Origin: VBDM01 sp964430565
GTDB taxonomy: Bacteria > Pseudomonadota > Gammaproteobacteria > Burkholderiales > SG8-39
DNA length: 64,000 nucleotides
Reading direction: 5' to 3'
Assembly (NCBI GenBank): GCA_964430565.1
Contig: CAYSFD010000016.1
Coordinates: 124,001-188,000, forward strand
Part shown: positions 39,591 to 47,735 of the stretch, one piece after another
Layout of the letters: every line of letters starts with the position of its first letter
Numbering within the stretch: position 1 is the stretch's first letter
Program-made: the position numbers and the translations under genes
Notes under the pieces: generated by a model
The model's database searches: none
Told to the model about the DNA's origin: nothing
What the model saw: only the letters and a program-made list of their open reading frames with translations

Positions 39591-40394
39591 CTAAGGCCGC
39601 ACGCCCGGCGTTTCGACTTTCATCCCGCGCGCGCGCCACATCAGATAGAGCTCGAGATCGACGAATTCGGGCGAACCGTAGGCGTACGGTTCGGCGCGCA
39701 TCCCCACCAGACAGTTGCGCAGCCGGCGCTGCAGCGAGCCGAGTCCTTGCCACTCGAGCCGGTAGAGCGGGTATCCGGTCGGATGACCCTGCGGGATGGT
39801 ATTTCCGGCGAGCTTCTTGCCCCAGTGATCGTCGTGGCACTGCGTGCAGGCGAGGTTGAGTTGACCCTGGCGGCGATTGAAGGTATCGCGTCCGGCGTTT
39901 AGGAACGGTTTCGTTCGCCCGTCGATCGCAATTTCGATGGGCAGGCCGCGCGACTGACGCGCGACGAAAGCGGTCAATGCGAGCAGGTCTTTGCTTTCGA
40001 AGCCGAGCGGCGCGGCCTTCTGCCGGTCGCTGCGGCAGGCGTTGATGCGCTGCTCGAGATTGACCGGGCGTCCGCGCGCGGCGTCGAAAGCCGGATAGCG
40101 CGCGGCGACGCCTTTCATGCTCGCGCGCGCGTCGCCGTGGCAGTCGGCGCACGCAGGGCCGCCCGCGCCGGCCTTGCCGTTCCACAGGGCCTCGCCGTCC
40201 AGCACCCACAGCATGCCCGGATTGGTGGCCTCGTCGTCCTGCATCGCGCGCGTCTCGCGGCCCATGAATTCGTAGCCGGAGCGGCGCTCGGCGGGCGGAA
40301 TGTCCGCCGCACCGAGAGCCGAAGCGAGACCGAGGATGACGACGCCGGCGGCCGCAGATGCGCCAAGCAGCCGCTCGCGGGTTGGAGCGCTCAC
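39591..40394 (-). CDS. soxA: Diheme c-type cytochrome SoxA
   Basis: The 267-residue product has an N-terminal hydrophobic signal, two heme-binding motifs CADCH (82-86) and CTQCH (183-187), and Cys228 in RNCLVGMRAEPY, the cysteine that ligates the active heme and becomes a persulfide in SoxA. With SoxX it joins sulfur compounds to the SoxYZ carrier in the periplasm. It starts with GTG, overlapping the soxZ stop. It closes the visible soxXYZA operon. The gene that normally follows, soxB, is absent from the window. Confidence 0.93.
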   Translation of the reverse strand: MSAPTRERLLGASAAAGVVILGLASALGAADIPPAERRSGYEFMGRETRAMQDDEATNPGMLWVLDGEALWNGKAGAGGPACADCHGDARASMKGVAARYPAFDAARGRPVNLEQRINACRSDRQKAAPLGFESKDLLALTAFVARQSRGLPIEIAIDGRTKPFLNAGRDTFNRRQGQLNLACTQCHDDHWGKKLAGNTIPQGHPTGYPLYRLEWQGLGSLQRRLRNCLVGMRAEPYAYGSPEFVDLELYLMWRARGMKVETPGVRP

Positions 40395-40711
40395 ACGACC
40401 GTGATCTTGGCGGACTCGACTACGGAACTGCCGCTATCGCTGAGCCACTTGAATGCGATCGTGCCCGACTCCGTCGCGACCAGGGTAAACGCAATCAGGG
40501 GATTCGCGGCGATCGCGGGGTGGAGCTCGGCGCGGAAGACTTCCTCGCCATTGTAGGTGCACACGAACAGGTTGATGATGTTGCGCGGGACCAGCTCGCC
40601 GAGCTGCGTGCGGCGATAGCCCGTTTCCATCGCGTGCTGGATCAGCGTCTTGATCTCGATGATCTCGCTGCGCTTGACCGTCGCCGGCACGTTGATGAGC
40701 GTGCGCGCCAT
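40391..40711 (-). CDS. soxZ: Sulfur carrier subunit SoxZ
   Basis: The 106-residue product is the SoxZ beta-sandwich: VKRSEIIEIKTLIQHAMETG, YNGEEVFRAELHPAIAANP and FTLVATESGTIAFKWLSDSG are family hallmarks. It forms a heterodimer with SoxY and presents the carrier arm to the Sox enzymes. It has no signal peptide, as usual, since it is exported together with SoxY. It abuts soxY with no intergenic bases and overlaps the soxA start. Confidence 0.95.
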   Translation of the reverse strand: MARTLINVPATVKRSEIIEIKTLIQHAMETGYRRTQLGELVPRNIINLFVCTYNGEEVFRAELHPAIAANPLIAFTLVATESGTIAFKWLSDSGSSVVESAKITVV

Positions 40712-41191
40712 TTATATCAGTCCATCCTCGAGGCAGGCCCCCAGCGTGACCACCACTTCCGCGCTGTCGGACCAGAAGGAGCCGTCGCTCAACTGGGCGA
40801 TCGCAACCACGGTCTGCGTGTCCGCGAGGCGCACCCGGGTCGATAGGCTCGCGCGCCCCGCGCGTGGACCTAGAAAGACGCTCACCACGTTCGGTTGGGG
40901 GTTCCTCTGTGCGAGGACATGGATCGCCTTGACGTGATCGGCTCGGGTCATCGCGCTTTCGACCGCGACCGAGAGCGGCACGGAATTGCCGTTATCGATC
41001 AGCGGGGGCACGTCGAGCTTCACCTTGCCGAGGCGCACCGGCGCCCCGCCGATTACCTTGCGCAGTGCTTCCTCGTAGGCGGCCTTGCGCAGTACCTCCT
41101 GGTTGGGGGCAAGCTGGGCTTGAATGCTTGCGGTCCCGATCGAGAGTCCGGCGCCGCCTGTCGCAAGCAGGAACTGTCTGCGCGTGGTCAT
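40712..41191 (-). CDS. soxY: Sulfur carrier subunit SoxY, with unusual C-terminus
   Basis: The 159-residue product has a Tat-like signal (TTRRQFLLATGGAGLSIGTA), which exports the SoxYZ complex folded. The SoxY domain follows, with VPLSVAVESAMTRADHVKAI and QLSDGSFWSDSAEVVVT. In well-studied SoxY the chain ends in a GGCGG arm whose Cys carries the sulfur substrate. Here it ends GACLEDGLI, so Cys153 is retained but the Gly-rich arm is not, and six residues follow it. The gene overlaps soxX by four bases. Confidence 0.88.
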   Translation of the reverse strand: MTTRRQFLLATGGAGLSIGTASIQAQLAPNQEVLRKAAYEEALRKVIGGAPVRLGKVKLDVPPLIDNGNSVPLSVAVESAMTRADHVKAIHVLAQRNPQPNVVSVFLGPRAGRASLSTRVRLADTQTVVAIAQLSDGSFWSDSAEVVVTLGACLEDGLI

Positions 41192-41658
41192 TTGAGCGTA
41201 GTCAGGTAAGCCACGATGTCTTCAATTTGCTCGGCCGTCAGCACCGTCTTGCCGCGAAAAGCGGGCGCGACCCGCGTCAGTCCCTCGGTCCGATAGTAGG
41301 CTGGCATGACGGTCGGCGGATTGACCCGACTCGGATCGACGATCCTCAGCCGGATCTGGCCTTCCGAGAGCCTCGCGGCGGTCCCCCGCAGGTCCGGCGC
41401 GATCGTGCCCTGAAGCCGCTCCTCGGGAAACGGTCCGCTGTGGCAGAGCAGGCACAGGCCAACCTGCCGACTGGCGGCGATACTACGGCCGCGCGCGGCG
41501 TCGCCCTTCGCACCGGTGAGCGACGCCGGTATTGCATCGCCGAGGACCGCGTAAGCACCCACTGCGGCTTGTCCGCGCGCATCGCCGGGCACAATCGCCA
41601 CCACGGCGAGCCCTGCGGCCGAGGCCATGACTGCGGCCGCTACCGCGGGACTCGCCAT
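41188..41658 (-). CDS. soxX: Monoheme c-type cytochrome SoxX
   Basis: The 156-residue product has an Ala-rich export signal and a single heme motif CLLCH (69-73), with Met118 in NPPTVMPAYY as the likely distal ligand. SoxX passes electrons from SoxA during thiosulfate conjugation. The segment GRSIAASRQVGLCLLCHSGP matches the family. It starts the sox operon, which runs soxX-soxY-soxZ-soxA with overlaps at each junction. It lies 10 bases downstream of the molybdenum hydroxylase gene, so both could share a transcript. Confidence 0.9.
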   Translation of the reverse strand: MASPAVAAAVMASAAGLAVVAIVPGDARGQAAVGAYAVLGDAIPASLTGAKGDAARGRSIAASRQVGLCLLCHSGPFPEERLQGTIAPDLRGTAARLSEGQIRLRIVDPSRVNPPTVMPAYYRTEGLTRVAPAFRGKTVLTAEQIEDIVAYLTTLK

Positions 41659-41668
41659 CCCAAATCGC

Positions 41669-43855
41669 CTACGCGAAGTGGATGTCGTGGTTCTTCAGCG
41701 GCACCGAGCGGATGCGCTTGCCCGTCGCGCGGAAGAACGCATTGAGCACCGCGGGCGCGGCGACGCAGATCGTGGGCTCGCCGATGCCACCCCAGATGTC
41801 GCCGCCGGTCGGCATGATGATCGACTCGACCTTCGGCATTTCGCGGATACGCATCGAGTTGTAGGTGTTGAAATTTTCCTGCTCGATGCGTCCGTTCCTG
41901 ACGGTGCATTCCTGGTAAAACAGCGCCGAGAGGCCGTAGACGAACGAGCCCGAGATCTGGCGCTCTATCTGGGCCGGGTTCACCGCGTAGCCCGAGTCGG
42001 TGGCGGCGACGATGCGGTGGATCTTGATCCTGTTTCCGCCTTCGACCGAAACCTCAGCAGCCGCCGCGACGAAGCTGTTGAACGCCTTCATGTGCGCGAG
42101 CCCGCGATGAACGCCGCGCGGTGCCGGCTTGCTCCAGCCGATGCGCTCGGCGACGGCGTTCAGCACACCGAGGTTCCTCGGGTGCTTCGCCATCAGCTTG
42201 CGCCTGAACTCGAGCGGGTCCTGGCCGGCTGCGTGCGCCAACTCGTCCATGAAGCATTCCATGAACACGGCGTTCTGGTTGATGTTCACCCCGCGCCAGA
42301 ACCCCGGCGGCACGTGCGTATTGCGCATGGCGTGGTCGATCAGCAGGTTCGGGACGCTGTAGCCGAAGGCGTGCTCCCCGGCGTCGGCCAGGCCCTGGAA
42401 GCTGAGCGGGTCGCGCCCTTTTTGTTGCTCCACGATCTGCGGACGCACCGCGGCGAGGATCGACTGGCCCGAGAGCCGCACGTGCAGTCCGGTCAGGTTG
42501 TTGTTAGCGTCGAAGCCGCCGACCAGCTTGCACTGCATGACCGGGTGGTATCGGCCCTGCACCATGTCCTCCTCGCGCGACCAGAGCAGCTTGATCGGGG
42601 TCCCGGGCATCTGCTTGGCGATCAGCACGGCCTGCGTGACATAGTCCTGGAACGCACCGCGACGGCCGAAGCCGCCGCCGAGGTTGATCTTGTGCACGTC
42701 GCACTTGTCCGCCGGCAGGCCGGAAGCCGCCAGCAGCGCCGCGAAGGAGGCCTCGCCGTCCTGTGTCGGCACCCACACCTCGCACCGGTCCGCCGTATAG
42801 TGCGCCGTCGCGTTCATCGGCTCCATCGGCGCGTGGTTCTGGTACGGATACGAATACACCGCCTCGACTTTCTTCACCGCCCCGGCAAGCGCGGCCTTTG
42901 CATCGCCGTTCTGGTTTCCGACGAAGGCCTGCGGCGCGTCGAGGCCCGCCTTCAGTATTTCGGCAATCGAGGCGCTCGACACTTTGGCGTTCTCGCCCTC
43001 GTCCCAGATGATAGTCAGGGCATCGAGCGCGGTCTTCGCGTGCCACCAGGTGTCGGCCACGACCGCGACGCCTGAATCGCCGACCTGCAACACTTTCTTC
43101 ACACCATTGAAGCCCGCGACCTGGGCGGCGTCGAAGCTCTTCACCTTTCCGCCGAACACCGGGGATTCCTTGATCGCGGCGTTGAGCATCCCGGGGAGCT
43201 TGAGATCGAACCCGTACACCTGCTTGCCGGTCAGCTTGTCCATGGTGTCCAGGCGCTTCACCGACTTGCCGGCGATTTTCCAGGTCTTCGGGTCCTTCAG
43301 CTTCACGTCCTTCGGCGGCTGGAGCTTGGCGGCGGCCTCGGCGACTTTGCCGTAGGTCGTCTTGCGTCCCGAGGCCTTGTGCGTGATGACGCTGTTCGAT
43401 GCGCTGCACTCGGAGGCCGGAACGTTCCACTGGTTGGCTGCCGCCTGAATGAGCATCTCGCGCGCGGCCGCGCCGCCCTTGCGCACGTATTCGTGAGATT
43501 CGCGGATGCCGCGGCTGCCGCCGGTCGAGTAGCTGCCCCAGACGCGTTTGCGCGCGAGATTTTGTCCGGGGGTCGGATATTCGGTCGTCACCTTCGCCCA
43601 GTTGCACTCGAGCTCCTCGGCGACGAGCTGGGCCAAGCCGGTGATCGTACCCTGCCCCATTTCGGAGCGGGCGATGCGGATGACAACGGTGTCGTCGGGC
43701 CTGATCACGACCCAGGCATTGACCTCGGGCGAGCCGTCCGCGGCGCGCACGACCTCGGGGCCGAACGGAAGCCTCAACCCGAGCGCGAGTCCGCCGCCGA
43801 CTGCGGCGCTGCTGACGAGGAAGGTGCGGCGATTTATTTTGGGTACGGATATCAT
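41669..43855 (-). CDS. Molybdopterin-binding subunit, isoquinoline 1-oxidoreductase (IorB)/aldehyde dehydrogenase type
   Basis: The 728-residue product belongs to the xanthine dehydrogenase superfamily, large-subunit group typified by IorB. It begins with a Tat signal (KINRRTFLVSSAAVGGGLAL), so it acts in the periplasm. Motifs include RSEMGQGTITGLAQLVAEEL, LGGGFGRRGAFQDYVTQA and the catalytic Glu693 in WGGIGEPTICVAAP. It hydroxylates N-heterocycles or oxidises aldehydes using a molybdenum cofactor. Its start overlaps the small iron-sulfur subunit gene as ATGA. The sox genes follow 10 bases downstream. The true substrate is not known. Confidence 0.92.
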   Translation of the reverse strand: MISVPKINRRTFLVSSAAVGGGLALGLRLPFGPEVVRAADGSPEVNAWVVIRPDDTVVIRIARSEMGQGTITGLAQLVAEELECNWAKVTTEYPTPGQNLARKRVWGSYSTGGSRGIRESHEYVRKGGAAAREMLIQAAANQWNVPASECSASNSVITHKASGRKTTYGKVAEAAAKLQPPKDVKLKDPKTWKIAGKSVKRLDTMDKLTGKQVYGFDLKLPGMLNAAIKESPVFGGKVKSFDAAQVAGFNGVKKVLQVGDSGVAVVADTWWHAKTALDALTIIWDEGENAKVSSASIAEILKAGLDAPQAFVGNQNGDAKAALAGAVKKVEAVYSYPYQNHAPMEPMNATAHYTADRCEVWVPTQDGEASFAALLAASGLPADKCDVHKINLGGGFGRRGAFQDYVTQAVLIAKQMPGTPIKLLWSREEDMVQGRYHPVMQCKLVGGFDANNNLTGLHVRLSGQSILAAVRPQIVEQQKGRDPLSFQGLADAGEHAFGYSVPNLLIDHAMRNTHVPPGFWRGVNINQNAVFMECFMDELAHAAGQDPLEFRRKLMAKHPRNLGVLNAVAERIGWSKPAPRGVHRGLAHMKAFNSFVAAAAEVSVEGGNRIKIHRIVAATDSGYAVNPAQIERQISGSFVYGLSALFYQECTVRNGRIEQENFNTYNSMRIREMPKVESIIMPTGGDIWGGIGEPTICVAAPAVLNAFFRATGKRIRSVPLKNHDIHFA

Positions 43856-44316
43856 GACTTGCTCCCTTGCGGCCTGGCGGCGGCGTGGATCGCTTGGCGT
43901 ACCTGCTGGAAGGTGCCGCAGCGGCAGATATTGGTGATGTTGGCGTCGATGTCGGCGTCGGTGGGCTTCGGCTTCGCCTGGAGCAGCGCCGCAGCCGCCA
44001 TGATCATGCCGCTCTGGCAATAGCCGCACTGCGGTACTTCGTGATCGAGCCAGGCCTTTTGCACCTTGTGCAAGGTCTTGCCCGACGCGAGGCCTTCGAT
44101 CGTGGTGATCTTCTTGCCGACGGCCGCGCTGACGGGGATGCTGCAGGAGCGCACGGCGGCGCCGTCCATGTGGACCGTGCAAGCGCCGCATTGGGCGACG
44201 CCGCAGCCGTATTTGGTTCCGGTGAGGCCGACCTGTTCCCGGATCACCCAAAGCAAAGGCGTGTGCGGTTCGACATCGACCTGATGAGTCTTTCCATTGA
44301 TGGACAAGCGGATCAT
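43852..44316 (-). CDS. 2Fe-2S subunit of the molybdenum hydroxylase (IorA type)
   Basis: The 154-residue product has the two-cluster layout of small subunits in this family. The plant-type ferredoxin ligands are Cys38, Cys43, Cys46 and Cys58 (GCGVAQCGACTVHMDG). The second cluster uses Cys97, Cys100, Cys131 and Cys133 (PQCGYCQSGM and ICRCGTF). It passes electrons from the molybdenum subunit to an acceptor. A GAGGAGAAAACAG site precedes the ATG; the longer open frame upstream is not coding. There is no FAD subunit, as is normal for IorAB-type enzymes. Confidence 0.94.
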   Translation of the reverse strand: MIRLSINGKTHQVDVEPHTPLLWVIREQVGLTGTKYGCGVAQCGACTVHMDGAAVRSCSIPVSAAVGKKITTIEGLASGKTLHKVQKAWLDHEVPQCGYCQSGMIMAAAALLQAKPKPTDADIDANITNICRCGTFQQVRQAIHAAARPQGSKS

Positions 44317-44526
44317 TCTGTTTTCTCCTCGTGGTCTTGGTGCTGCGAATTTGCCGGCGTTACTATAGTCCTCGGACCGTGGCCGCTGCAACCACAGCCT
44401 GCCCATGGCCACGGCGTGGGTTGAAAACCCACTCGAATTCAAAGTGCTAGGGCTCGGCGCGAGCCTCACGGGCTCAGCGCGAAACCGCGAAAAGCAGGCA
44501 ATAATGTCGCGCCACGGGTAACCTCA

Positions 44527-45861
44527 TTGAGAAAAACCGGCAATTCATCTGCGGCAGAGGCAATTCGTTGGACACCGCGCGTCGCGTCGCGGCTCGTGCT
44601 GGCCGCATGCGCGCTCTGCGCATTTGCCTCCGCGGCCCTCGCCGACGAACCGTCTTCCGAGGGTCTGACCGCGCCCGAGCGGCGCAGGGACCAGTTCCCG
44701 AAGGATTTCGGCTACGCAGCCTTTCCCTATCCTTACCGGCTGCCGGGCATCGGCTCGGGCCTGAGCTTCGCGGCGGGCGCGTTCAACATCGCCGACACCT
44801 ACACCGACGCCTACGCGGTCGTATTCGGCGGAGATGTCAAAGGCGCCGCGCTCGGCGTCGGGGATTTCCACCTCGTCCCCAAGACCTTGATCCTCGACCT
44901 CGGCTACAGCTCGATCAGCGGGGCGGCGTTCCAGAGCTATACAAAGCGCGGCATGAATACGGGAAAGGACGACTATAGCCTGATCGAGATCGGCGACACG
45001 GAGTTTTACGGCGCCCGGATGACGGCCACGTTTTACGACCGCCGCTTCGAGATCTACGGGGCCTGGTACGAAGGCGCCGAGCGGCTGAAGAGCATCCGCG
45101 ACAAGGACGGCAATCTCATCGTCGAAGCGCAGGACCCGCCCCGCGACCGCAGCCATACCACGCTCCTCGGGAGCCGCCTGGACCTGACCGACGACTACGT
45201 CGATCCGCGGCGCGGCTTGAGGCTCGACATCACGCGCACGCAGTCGCCGCCGCGAGGCTCGGGGCCCGATTACTTCGTGATGGACTACAACACCACCGGC
45301 TACATTCCTTTCAGGCGGCGTGACACGCTCGTGCTCAACCTGTTGCGCTCGGATGCCTTTGTCAGCCGCCAGGGCGAAACGGACCCGGCGGCGCTCCAGC
45401 AGCAACTGGGCCTGAATTGCGCCGATCCCGCTCTGTCTCCCGCCGAACAGCAATCATGCAACGAATTGATCGCCACCACGATTGCGCACAACACTTTCGG
45501 CACCGCCACCTCGCTTGGCGGATTCAGCCGGCTGCGTTCCTATCCACAAGGCCGCTTCAAGGGCGCGCACACGCTTTTCTTCGGCGCCGAATATCGCTGG
45601 AACCTGACCGACGAGAGAACGCCCTTCGACATCTTCGTCATGAAAGGCATACGCACCTCGATACAGGTGGCTTTCTTTTACGAGACCGGCGTCACCTCCG
45701 ACGCTCGAGACGACCTCCACAATCGGGGGAGCATGCGCGACTCCTACGGCGTCGGCTTCAGGATCGTATCCGGATCCGGCGTGGTCTTCCGGGCCGACGT
45801 CGCGAACGGCAAGGAAGGCGTCAACACCGCGATCTGGATCGGCTATCCCTGGGAGTTCTAG
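44527..45861 (+). CDS. BamA/surface-antigen-like outer-membrane barrel
   Basis: The 444-residue product starts with TTG and has a signal peptide ending near ALADE. It lacks clear POTRA repeats and goes into a beta-barrel with DLTDDYVDPRRGLRLDITRT, the conserved Omp85 strand that contains the D-x-x-PRxG pattern, and GGFSRLRSYPQGRFKGAH, the RSYP version of the conserved RGF/RGY loop. It ends in YPWEF with the C-terminal Phe signal for Bam. It is a second, shorter Omp85-like paralogue in the window. Cargo unknown; it is divergent from the molybdenum hydroxylase operon. Confidence 0.78.
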   Translation: MRKTGNSSAAEAIRWTPRVASRLVLAACALCAFASAALADEPSSEGLTAPERRRDQFPKDFGYAAFPYPYRLPGIGSGLSFAAGAFNIADTYTDAYAVVFGGDVKGAALGVGDFHLVPKTLILDLGYSSISGAAFQSYTKRGMNTGKDDYSLIEIGDTEFYGARMTATFYDRRFEIYGAWYEGAERLKSIRDKDGNLIVEAQDPPRDRSHTTLLGSRLDLTDDYVDPRRGLRLDITRTQSPPRGSGPDYFVMDYNTTGYIPFRRRDTLVLNLLRSDAFVSRQGETDPAALQQQLGLNCADPALSPAEQQSCNELIATTIAHNTFGTATSLGGFSRLRSYPQGRFKGAHTLFFGAEYRWNLTDERTPFDIFVMKGIRTSIQVAFFYETGVTSDARDDLHNRGSMRDSYGVGFRIVSGSGVVFRADVANGKEGVNTAIWIGYPWEF

Positions 45862-45908
45862 AGCGCGGGAGTATGCTGTCGTTGAGATAGCGCGGTTCGA
45901 ACGCCGGC

Positions 45909-46709
45909 TCAGTCGCAGCGCGCGATCATGCCGCCATCGACGACGATTTCCGTGCCGGTAATGAAACGCGCCTCGTCGGAGACGAGGAACAGCGCGGCGT
46001 TCGCGGTATCCCGCCCGTCGCCTTCGATTCCGAGCGGGATGCGTTTCTGGCGTTGCGCGAGCAGCGCTTCTATGTCGCCGCCCGCTCGCTGTCTCGCCAG
46101 GCGCGCCTCGACCATGGGCGTGTGCAGTTGGCCGGGGACGACCGTGTTCACACGAATCCCTCTCCCCGCGTACTGCACGGCGACCACGCGCGAGAGCTGG
46201 ATCACGCCCGCCTTGGTCGCGGCGTAGGCGACCTGAGCGGAGCCGGTCCAGCGAATGCCCGAAGTCGAGGCGATGTTGACGATCGCGCCGCTCCCCTGCT
46301 TCTCCATGACGGGAAGCACGTGCTTGCAGCTTAAGAAAACGCTCTTCAGGTTGAAATCCACCTGCGCGTCCCATACTTCTTCGGACATCTCCACCGGGCC
46401 GCCGGCCGCCGAGCCGCCGACGATGTTGACGAGCACGTCGATCCGCCCCCACTTGTCCACGCAGGCCCGCACCATTGCCGCGACGGCTTCGCCGCGGGTC
46501 ACGTCGCACAAGTACGTTTCGATGGCGCCGCCCGCCTGCTTCACCCGCTCGACCGTCTCGCGCAGCCGCTCGGCGTCGCGGTCCACCGCAAACAGCTTCG
46601 CGCCCTCTTCGGCGAAACGCACCGCGGTCGCGCGCCCGTTGCCCCAACCCGGCCCCACCGAGCCCGCTCCGGTGACGATCGCGACTTTGTCCTGCAGGCG
46701 TTTCGTCAT
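45909..46709 (-). CDS. Short-chain dehydrogenase/reductase (SDR)
   Basis: The 266-residue product is a classical SDR with the NAD(P)-binding motif VAIVTGAGSVGPGWGNGRAT (TGxxxGxG with an unusually long loop), NIVG, the catalytic Ser in NIASTSGIRW, Tyr and Lys in VAYAATKAG, and VNTVVPGQLHTPMV. The conserved C-terminal DGG is in GTEIVVDGGM. It oxidises or reduces a hydroxyl or keto group in the cytoplasm. Its start overlaps the LigI-like gene by four bases, so the two act together, perhaps on a ring-fission or lactone intermediate. Confidence 0.9.
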   Translation of the reverse strand: MTKRLQDKVAIVTGAGSVGPGWGNGRATAVRFAEEGAKLFAVDRDAERLRETVERVKQAGGAIETYLCDVTRGEAVAAMVRACVDKWGRIDVLVNIVGGSAAGGPVEMSEEVWDAQVDFNLKSVFLSCKHVLPVMEKQGSGAIVNIASTSGIRWTGSAQVAYAATKAGVIQLSRVVAVQYAGRGIRVNTVVPGQLHTPMVEARLARQRAGGDIEALLAQRQKRIPLGIEGDGRDTANAALFLVSDEARFITGTEIVVDGGMIARCD

Positions 46710-47599
46710 GGCTTGCGCGTGAGCTTCCGGGGAAAGCGGTAGAAGCGCTTCGGGTTATCCGCAAGCAGCGCGCGCCGCTGCGCTTCTGAAGGCGCGATCT
46801 CCGAAAGCAGATCGACGAGCGCGCCGTCATCGGGGATTGCCGCGAGATTCGGGTGCGGCCAGTCGCTGCCCCAGAGCGTGCGCTCGGGAAATTCGGCGAC
46901 GAGCGTGCGCGCGAAAGGGATCGCGTCTTCCCACGGGGCGTTTTTTCTCGAAATTCGCTCGGAGCCGCTCACCTTCACCCAGATTCTTTGGTCCTGCATG
47001 AGATCGAGGAGCTGACGAAAGGCGCTCTGATCGAGACCGAGTGAGGCGTCCACGCGCCCCATGTGGTCGATGACCACCGGCACGGCGGAGCGCTTCAGCC
47101 ACGGCGCAAGCTCACCGATGAGCGAAGCCTCGAAATGCACTTGCAAATGCCAGCCGAGCTTCGCAAGCCTGGGCCCGAGCGCGATCGCCTCCTCGATCCC
47201 CGCGCCTTTGCCCAGATGCTTCATGAAATTGAAGCGCACGCCGCAGAAACCGAGCGCATCGAGCCGCTCGAGCTCGGCGTCGTCGACCGTCGCGGGCAGG
47301 AGCGCGACGCCGCAATACGCGCCGTTCTTCGCGGCAATCGCGTCGGCGACGACTGCGTTATCGAACCCGTGGCAGGTGGACTGCACGATGACGCAGTGCT
47401 CGATCCCCAGTATCGCGTGCAGCGCGAAAAGTTTCTCTTTAGGGGCATCGGCGGGCGTGAAAGGGCGGTTCTCCGCGAATGGAAAGACCTTGCTCGGCCC
47501 GAACACGTGCACGTGCGCGTCGCAGGCGCCGGCGGGCAGCTTGAGCTTCGGCCGGCTCGGCGAAGGATGGAAAGACGGCGCGATGCGATTTGGGCCCAT
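46706..47599 (-). CDS. LigI-like amidohydrolase (PDC lactonase paralogue)
   Basis: The 297-residue product resembles LigI, encoded at 22.5 kb, in length and motifs: GACDAHVHVFGP (HxH), HCVIVQSTCHGFDNAV, GVRFNFMKHLG, VVIDHMGR and LWGSDWPHPNLA. It probably hydrolyses a lactone or related ring but need not use the same substrate. The divergence from LigI and the coupling to an SDR suggest a different catabolic role. A repeat element lies directly upstream and would become part of its leader; the ATG was placed downstream of the repeat-derived open frame. Confidence 0.85.
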   Translation of the reverse strand: MGPNRIAPSFHPSPSRPKLKLPAGACDAHVHVFGPSKVFPFAENRPFTPADAPKEKLFALHAILGIEHCVIVQSTCHGFDNAVVADAIAAKNGAYCGVALLPATVDDAELERLDALGFCGVRFNFMKHLGKGAGIEEAIALGPRLAKLGWHLQVHFEASLIGELAPWLKRSAVPVVIDHMGRVDASLGLDQSAFRQLLDLMQDQRIWVKVSGSERISRKNAPWEDAIPFARTLVAEFPERTLWGSDWPHPNLAAIPDDGALVDLLSEIAPSEAQRRALLADNPKRFYRFPRKLTRKP

Positions 47600-47601
47600 C
47601 G

Positions 47602-47718
47602 TGTCATCCTGAGCGAAGCGAAGGATCTGCTTTTTCTTACGGATCAACTGTTCACGAAAGCAGATTCTTCGTCGCGGAGTTTATCCTCGAGCGTAGCGAA
47701 GGGCTCCTCAGAATGACA
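47602..47718. repeat. MITE-like dispersed repeat
   Basis: The element is about 117 bp and its ends are TGTCATCCTGAG and CTCAGAATGACA, inverted repeats with one mismatch. Inside are GAGCGAAGCGAAGGATCTGC and its partial inverse near CGAGCGTAGCGAAGGGCTCC. This kind of sequence (often mistranslated with RFAQDD) is scattered in many bacterial genomes. It sits between the LigI-like gene and a Bug gene. Confidence 0.65.
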
Positions 47719-47735
47719 GCGCTTCAACGCAGTCG

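Noticed and set aside
44416..44432. Hairpin GTGGGTT-GAA-AACCCAC between the molybdenum hydroxylase and Omp85-like genes
   Set aside because: It is a clean 7-bp stem, but it lies in a divergent promoter region with no T run and no other copy seen, so no function was assigned.
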